In this document: positions 5,557-9,659 of the stretch, piece after piece
Layout: each line of letters begins with the position of its first letter
Numbering within the stretch: the stretch's first letter is position 1
Assembly: GCA_015492115.1 (NCBI GenBank)
Contig: WGFS01000098.1
Span: forward strand, 1-9,659
Direction of reading: 5' to 3'
Length of the DNA stretch: 9,659 nt
Source of the DNA: Aquificaceae bacterium
GTDB taxonomy: Bacteria > Aquificota > Aquificia > Aquificales > Aquificaceae
Position numbers and translations under genes: made by a program
Notes under the pieces: model-generated
The model's input: the letters and a program-made list of their open reading frames with translations, nothing else
The model's database searches: none
Told to the model about the DNA's origin: nothing

Positions 5557-6173
5557 AGCTCACCCGCTCTTCTCACCTTGACGTCCGGTGGGAGTTCAAT
5601 CCTGAAGAGCCCGGAGGAGGGTTTGAAGTTCTTCCTTATGTCTATGAACTCTATCGTGGTCTGGGTTCCCTCTGTGTCAACCACCCTTATCCTCCTCACA
5701 TCAAGATTCCGGTCAAGCTCAACGTACACCTCCTTTATATTCTCGTCTCTCTTCTTGGGTTTGAGTATGAGAACCTTCAGACCTTCCTTATCAAGCTCAC
5801 CAACGGGCTCAAAGACCTCTCCTAAGGGTTTAGAGAAGAAGAAGAGGGACTCTATGACGGGGGAGGTGTTGTTCTCAACGCTGTCTATTATCGCCTCCCT
5901 GTCCTCCTCGTTGAGGATGATTATCTCCTTTCCGTTTGAGACCATGACCACCTTATCCGGGTAAGTGTACTCAATCCTGAACTTTCCGTCTCTCGTGGCG
6001 TAGAAAACCCCCTTGCTCAGCTCAGGCTTTGGATACCAAGAGTAGCGGGTCTTCTGGACGAAGACAACCCTTACGCTCTTTACGTCTTTCAACTTCTTCT
6101 CAAGCTCTTTGAAGGTGGAAGAGACCGCTATAAGCGGTGTTAGAAATATAAGCAGAAGGATTATAGAACGCAT
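5553..6173 (-). CDS. lolA: LolA-like outer-membrane lipoprotein carrier
   Basis: LolA is the periplasmic chaperone that carries lipoproteins from the LolCDE inner-membrane exporter to the outer membrane. The 206-residue product opens with a signal peptide of about 17-20 residues (a short charged start, then ILLLIFLTPLIAV) with probable cleavage near VSS. The mature part has the LolA pattern: VFVQKTR (38-44), a strand ending FRIEYTYPDKVVMVSNGKEI, DREAIID, and a C-terminal FRIELPPDVKV (191-201). Similarity is by pattern, and the family diverges widely, so a related outer-membrane carrier domain protein remains possible. The gene starts 12 nt after the peptidase stop and overlaps the acetyltransferase start by 4 nt, so it sits in the middle of a coupled cluster. 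Only a weak AGG precedes the ATG; TATATT lies 6 nt upstream. Confidence 0.82.
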   Translation of the reverse strand: MRSIILLLIFLTPLIAVSSTFKELEKKLKDVKSVRVVFVQKTRYSWYPKPELSKGVFYATRDGKFRIEYTYPDKVVMVSNGKEIIILNEEDREAIIDSVENNTSPVIESLFFFSKPLGEVFEPVGELDKEGLKVLILKPKKRDENIKEVYVELDRNLDVRRIRVVDTEGTQTTIEFIDIRKNFKPSSGLFRIELPPDVKVRRAGEL

Positions 6174-6185
6174 GTGCCTAATATA

Positions 6186-7277
6186 TCACAGCTTGTGAAA
6201 CCTTCTCAGGAAGGAGCTGAGGACGTCAAACCACATGTCCACCACGTCCCAGTTTATAGCCTCGTAGTTGTCGTAGAAGGTGTGTCTCAGGGTGAACGGG
6301 TTTGACGACAGGAAGAGGGCTTCAACCCCTTTCTGCTTGAAGGGTATGTGGTCGCTCCTTCCCCTCTTTCCCTCCCTGAAGGGTATGCTTATCTTCAGGT
6401 CTCTCAGGTGCCTCTCAAACTTGTCCATTATCTTCTCACCGTTGTATCCTCCCGCATCCCTGTATATCACAGCCGGGTTGAGCCAGCCGATTGAGTCTAT
6501 GTTGACCACGTAATAGGCGTGCTTGAGGTTCTTGACATGGTGCTTTGCCCCCTCAAGACCGAGCTCCTCACCGTCCGTTATAAGAAATCTGAGCCTGAAA
6601 GGGAAGTAGTAGCTGTCCCTCAGTTCCTTGGCAAGCATGAGCAGGAGGGCGACCGCGACAGCGTTGTCAAGGGCACCGTAAACGAAGGGTTTTGAGTCAA
6701 GGTGGGCTGTGATGTAGATGAAGGGACCCTTCCCTATATCAAAGTATATGTTCTTTCCCCTGACCCTGGTCTTCTTAACCTTTGACTCAATCCTCACCTT
6801 CTTTCCCAAGAGTGCCTTCGCTGTCTCTCTGTCCACGGATAGGGCAACAAAGGGCTCTTCGCTTATGTTTCCGATGAAGGGAGATTCAAGCTCTTCCACG
6901 TAGAAGATAGCCCCCACAGCACCCTTCTCTTTCAATTTCTTTACCTTCTCGCTCTCCCTCTCTCCTCCTACCCTAACGAGGGCTATCTTCCCCTTCACGT
7001 TCTCCTCTTCCCTGACAACCTCAGCCTCCCTGTCCCCCCACAGGCTCCCTACAAATGGATAACCCTTTACCTGAGTTCCGTTAAGCTTTATGGTGGCGTC
7101 TAAGGGTATGTTCTTGTCAACCTCAAAGCTCTCCTCTACAAAGGGTATCCTCAGTTTTTTGAGGAACTTCCTCACCCTCTCCTGGGATTCCCTGAGACCT
7201 TCGGAAGAGGACACTCTACTGCGTGAAGAGAAGAAGTGTGTGAGTTCCTGAAGCTCCTCTAATAGCTCACTTCTCAT
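6186..7277 (-). CDS. M28-family zinc aminopeptidase with PA insert
   Basis: The 363-residue protein is a co-catalytic di-zinc peptidase of family M28, which removes N-terminal residues from peptides. All ligands can be placed: H192 and D194 in TAHLDS, bridging D204 in GALDNA, catalytic E237 and metal-binding E238 in DGEELG, D261 in VNIDSIG, and H332 in RHTFYDN. Residues about 60-165 form a protease-associated (PA) domain, including GKIALVRVGG and KGAVGAIFYVEE. No signal peptide or membrane span is visible, so it is probably cytoplasmic, unlike many secreted M28 enzymes. The ATG at 7277 lies 11 nt inside ilvE in another frame, which points to translational coupling; no Shine-Dalgarno sequence is close by. 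The pairing with an aminotransferase suggests, by inference only, recycling of peptide-derived amino acids. Confidence 0.92.
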   Translation of the reverse strand: MRSELLEELQELTHFFSSRSRVSSSEGLRESQERVRKFLKKLRIPFVEESFEVDKNIPLDATIKLNGTQVKGYPFVGSLWGDREAEVVREEENVKGKIALVRVGGERESEKVKKLKEKGAVGAIFYVEELESPFIGNISEEPFVALSVDRETAKALLGKKVRIESKVKKTRVRGKNIYFDIGKGPFIYITAHLDSKPFVYGALDNAVAVALLLMLAKELRDSYYFPFRLRFLITDGEELGLEGAKHHVKNLKHAYYVVNIDSIGWLNPAVIYRDAGGYNGEKIMDKFERHLRDLKISIPFREGKRGRSDHIPFKQKGVEALFLSSNPFTLRHTFYDNYEAINWDVVDMWFDVLSSFLRRFHKL

Positions 7278-8184
7278 ATACCGGCGTCAGCCAACTCCTG
7301 TATCTCTCTATGTTCCCCCTCACGGCGTTGAAGTATAGCTCCTGAAGCTGTCTCGTTATGTCACCTATCTTTCCCGCCCCCACCTTCCTGTTGTCCACCT
7401 CTATAACGGGTGTGACCTCCGCGGCTGTCCCCGTGAGGAATATCTCGTCCGCCACATACAGCTCACTTCTCGCAACAGATCTCTCCTCAACCCTCACCAC
7501 GAGGTCGTTCTTCAGGAGGTTTATCACAGCCTTGCGCGTTATCCCCTCAAGTATGTGTTCGTTGTAGGCTGGTGTTATCGCCTTCCCTTCCCTTATGAGG
7601 AATATGTTCTCTCCAGAACCCTCGGAGACATACCCTTGAGAGTTAAGGAGTATAGCCTCGTCGTACCCGGCCATCAGAGCTTCTGTTTTTGCAAGGGCAC
7701 TGTTCACGTAAGCTCCCGCTACCTTCCATCTTGAGGGTATGGAGTTGTCGTCGTTCCTCCTCCAGGAGGATACCTTTACCCTTACCCCTTCCGAAGTGTC
7801 CAGATACCTGCCGAAGTTGTATGTGTAGATGGCGATCTCTGGTGTGTAATCCATCAGCTTTGGTGTGAGGGCAAGGTCTTTGAAGTAGGCTATGGGTCTT
7901 ATGTAAACGTCCTGCCTTATGTTGTTTCTTGTGAGAAGTTCTCTCGTTATATCCACCAGCTCTTCAGCTGTGTAGGGGAGTTCCATGAAGAGAGCTCTCG
8001 CATTCTTTATCAGCCTCTCGTAATGCTCCTGGGCAAAGAGTATGTACAACTGCTGATGCTCCTCGTTCCAGTAAGCCCTGAGACCTTCAAATATAGCTGT
8101 TCCGTAGTGAAAGGAGTTGGTCTTTATGTTTATGTTTGCCTCCTCTATGGGGACGAACTTGCCTTCAAAGAATGCATACTCCAT
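7267..8184 (-). CDS. ilvE: Branched-chain amino acid aminotransferase
   Basis: This class IV PLP enzyme interconverts valine, leucine and isoleucine with their 2-oxo acids, using glutamate/2-oxoglutarate. The 305-residue length is normal. The signatures are HYGTAIFEGLRAY (26-38), an Arg at YIRPIAY (94-100), the catalytic PLP lysine K154 in SRWKVAGAYVNS (151-162), YVSEGSGENIFLI (185-197) for cofactor phosphate contacts, and FLTGTAAEVTPV near the C-terminus. The FEGLRAY segment and the EGSGENIF loop favour IlvE over the related D-amino acid aminotransferase or aminodeoxychorismate lyase, though these are sister families. It heads the leftward cluster ilvE, peptidase, lolA-like, GNAT. Its extended -10 box TAGAAT lies 8 nt before the ATG, with no Shine-Dalgarno sequence. 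Confidence 0.94.
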   Translation of the reverse strand: MEYAFFEGKFVPIEEANINIKTNSFHYGTAIFEGLRAYWNEEHQQLYILFAQEHYERLIKNARALFMELPYTAEELVDITRELLTRNNIRQDVYIRPIAYFKDLALTPKLMDYTPEIAIYTYNFGRYLDTSEGVRVKVSSWRRNDDNSIPSRWKVAGAYVNSALAKTEALMAGYDEAILLNSQGYVSEGSGENIFLIREGKAITPAYNEHILEGITRKAVINLLKNDLVVRVEERSVARSELYVADEIFLTGTAAEVTPVIEVDNRKVGAGKIGDITRQLQELYFNAVRGNIERYRSWLTPVYEK

Positions 8185-8192
8185 GAGCTAAC

Positions 8193-8219
8193 ATTCTAAC
8201 ACAAAAGTTGTGCTATAAT
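8193..8219. promoter_or_regulatory. Near-symmetric divergent extended -10 promoters for ilvE and atpG
   Basis: The 46-bp gap between ilvE and atpG carries two back-to-back -10 elements. Rightward, TGC plus TATAAT (8214-8219) lies 11 nt before the atpG ATG. Leftward, TGT plus TAGAAT (8198-8193) lies 8 nt before the ilvE ATG. Between them is a perfect palindrome, CACAA-AAG-TTGTG (8200-8212), separated from each box by one base. Its arms supply the TG of both extended elements. Neither direction has a recognisable -35, and each expected -35 position falls on or beyond the opposite -10 box. The two promoters are therefore likely to exclude one another. Confidence 0.6.
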
Positions 8220-8230
8220 ACCTCCCCGTT

Positions 8231-9100
8231 ATGCCAAAGCTATCTCCGAGGGATATAAGAAGGAAGATACAGGGTATAAAGAACACGAGAAGGATCACCA
8301 ACGCGATGAAGGTTGTCTCCGCTGCAAAACTGAGGCGTGCCCAGGAGCTTCTTTACTCCTCAAGACCCTATTCCGACAAACTCTACGAACTCGTCAGAGA
8401 CCTCGCAGGGCACGTGGACAGGGAGAGCCACCCCCTTCTTCAGGAGAGGGAGGAGAGAACTATAGACGTCATACTCGTTACAGCGGACAGAGGTCTTGCT
8501 GGAGCGTTCAACTCCAACATAATAAGGGAGACCGAGAGGTTCATAGCCAGAAAGACGGAGAAAGGAATAAAGTCAAACCTGATACTCATAGGCAGGAAGG
8601 GGTATCAGTACTTCGCGAGAAGGGATTACAGCATAGTAAAAGGCTACGACGAGGTCTTCAGGAAGGAGGTGAACTTCGGGATAGCCAAGGAGGTCTCTGA
8701 GATAGTCAGGGAGAGGTACACCAACAGGGAGATTGATGCGGTTTACCTTCTCAACAACGAGATGATAACGAGGGCGAGTTACAAGCCCGTAACGAGGAAG
8801 TTCCTCCCCTTTGAACTGCCAGAGGAAGGTGCTGAAGATTACAGCGTCTATACCTTTGAGGTTGACGAAGAGGAGTTCATGAGCAGGGTTCTTGACCTCT
8901 ACCTCAACTACCAGCTCTACAGGGCTATGGTTGAGTCAAACGCAGCGGAGCATTTCGCAAGGATGGTTGCCATGGACAACGCTACCAAGAACGCGGACGA
9001 TCTGGTCAAGCAGTGGACTCTTATCTTCAACAAGGCGAGGCAGGAGTCCATAACCCTTGAACTTATAGACATAGTTGGTGCTGCGGAAGCTATGAAGTGA
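8231..9100 (+). CDS. atpG: ATP synthase F1 gamma subunit
   Basis: Gamma is the central rotor shaft of F1-ATPase; it couples proton flow through Fo to ATP synthesis in the beta subunits. The 289-residue product has the paired terminal helices of the coiled-coil shaft. The N-terminal helix is RRITNAMKVVSAAKLRRAQ (20-38) and the C-terminal helix ends ITLELIDIVGAAEAM (274-288). VTADRGLAGAFNSNII (83-98) is the Rossmann-like globular domain signature. The gene is divergent from ilvE, has TATAAT 11 nt upstream and no Shine-Dalgarno sequence, and is followed by atpD after 20 nt. In most bacteria atpA lies directly before atpG; here ilvE occupies that place. As I recall, ATP synthase genes are scattered over several loci in Aquifex. 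Confidence 0.97.
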   Translation: MPKLSPRDIRRKIQGIKNTRRITNAMKVVSAAKLRRAQELLYSSRPYSDKLYELVRDLAGHVDRESHPLLQEREERTIDVILVTADRGLAGAFNSNIIRETERFIARKTEKGIKSNLILIGRKGYQYFARRDYSIVKGYDEVFRKEVNFGIAKEVSEIVRERYTNREIDAVYLLNNEMITRASYKPVTRKFLPFELPEEGAEDYSVYTFEVDEEEFMSRVLDLYLNYQLYRAMVESNAAEHFARMVAMDNATKNADDLVKQWTLIFNKARQESITLELIDIVGAAEAMK

Positions 9101-9105
9101 CATAG

Positions 9106-9113
9106 AAAGGAGG
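9106..9113 (+). promoter_or_regulatory. Consensus Shine-Dalgarno sequence of atpD
   Basis: AAAGGAGG lies in the 20-nt gap between atpG and atpD, 7 nt before the atpD ATG. It fixes the start codon. It is the only textbook, well-spaced Shine-Dalgarno sequence in front of a confident gene in the window and belongs to an internal operon gene, in contrast to the promoter-proximal genes. Confidence 0.85.
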
Positions 9114-9120
9114 TTTTGTA

Positions 9121-9659
9121 ATGGCTGAGAAGCTTGTGGGAAGGATAGTTCAGGTTATAGGTCCCGTTGTTGACGTGGAGTTTGACACAAAAGAGCTACC
9201 ACCGATCAAGCACGGACTCAAAACCATCAGGAAATACATTGACGATAAAGGAAACTGGGCTGAAGAGGAGCTCTTCTTTGAGGTCGCCCAGCACATAGGC
9301 GAGAGCAGGGTCAGGGCTGTTGGTATGGGTGCCTCGGACGGTCTCGTCAGGGGGCAGGAGGTTGAGTACCTTGGAGGTCCCATAAGCATACCTGTCGGAA
9401 GGGAGGTTCTCGGAAGGATATTCAACGTCGTTGGACAGCCAATAGACGAGCAGGGTCCCGTTGAGGCTAAGGAGTACTGGCCCATGTTCAGGGATCCCCC
9501 CGCTCTGGACGAGCAGTCCACCAAGGTGGAGATCCTTGAGACCGGAATAAAGGTCATAGACCTTCTTGAGCCCTACGTCAAGGGTGGTAAGGTCGGGCTC
9601 TTCGGTGGTGCGGGAGTCGGAAAGACCGTTCTCATGCAGGAGCTGATCCACAACATAGC
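9121..9659 (+). CDS. atpD: ATP synthase F1 beta subunit (3' part outside window)
   Basis: Beta carries the catalytic nucleotide sites of F1. The window holds the first 179 residues, about a third of the usual 470 or so. The N-terminal barrel domain begins GRIVQVIGPVVDVEF (7-21) and includes AVGMGASDGLVRGQEV (66-81). The nucleotide-binding domain starts with LGRIFNVVGQPID (97-109), followed by VEILETGIKVIDLLEPY (136-152). The Walker A P-loop is GGAGVGKT (162-169). The loop between about residues 30 and 52 is a few residues longer than in E. coli as I recall it. The next residues would carry the catalytic Glu and Walker B motif outside the window. It follows atpG after 20 nt with a strong Shine-Dalgarno sequence, so the two are surely one operon. 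Confidence 0.98.
   Translation, partial: MAEKLVGRIVQVIGPVVDVEFDTKELPPIKHGLKTIRKYIDDKGNWAEEELFFEVAQHIGESRVRAVGMGASDGLVRGQEVEYLGGPISIPVGREVLGRIFNVVGQPIDEQGPVEAKEYWPMFRDPPALDEQSTKVEILETGIKVIDLLEPYVKGGKVGLFGGAGVGKTVLMQELIHNI

Noticed and set aside
9150..9651. Long minus-strand frames opposite atpD
   Set aside because: They are antisense to one of the most conserved bacterial proteins and show no independent coding signs.

Overview
The window looks like a compact genome segment from a thermophilic bacterium of the Aquificales (Aquifex, Hydrogenobacter, Thermocrinis or Hydrogenivirga type). This is an inference. The genes lean heavily on AGG/AGA for Arg and ATA for Ile. The proteins are rich in Lys, Glu and Arg. 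Genes are packed with overlaps and almost no spacers. The biochemistry is Gram-negative (a heptose nucleotidyltransferase for LPS, and LolA). Normally clustered pathways are split up: trpD stands alone, and atpG-atpD has no atpA in front of it. I assigned no species.

Layout. (1) 1-979, minus strand: a TnpB-like RuvC nuclease of the IS200/IS605 family. Its 3' end is cut by the window edge. A hairpin at 1033-1059 upstream of it resembles a transposon left end. (2) 1184-2203, plus: trpD. (3) 2249-2322, plus: tRNA-Arg(ACG) behind a strong promoter, followed 11 nt later by smpB (2334-2810) and a UPF0114 membrane protein (2820-3329). (4) 3326-4591, minus: an iron-type alcohol dehydrogenase, preceded by a probable 31-aa single-span membrane peptide. 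Its 3' end meets the UPF0114 gene tail to tail with a 4-nt overlap. (5) 4608-5078, plus: a stand-alone heptose-1-phosphate adenylyltransferase with a GTG start, divergent from the small peptide across only 16 bp. (6) 5059-8184, minus: the tightly coupled cluster ilvE, M28 zinc peptidase, lolA-like, GNAT acetyltransferase. It converges on the heptose gene with a 20-nt overlap. (7) 8231 to the end, plus: atpG and the first third of atpD, divergent from ilvE across 46 bp.

The strongest unusual signal is regulatory. Most genes that head a transcription unit have a TATAAT-like box only 6-11 nt before the start codon and no Shine-Dalgarno sequence. The clear contrast is atpD, an internal operon gene with a textbook AAAGGAGG. 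This predicts leaderless or near-leaderless mRNAs. The ilvE/atpG gap is built almost symmetrically: two extended -10 boxes flank one small palindrome. I saw no CRISPR array, phage module, rRNA or convincing intrinsic terminator, and no clearly new multi-gene system. The TnpB-like gene is the main mobile or defence-adjacent item.
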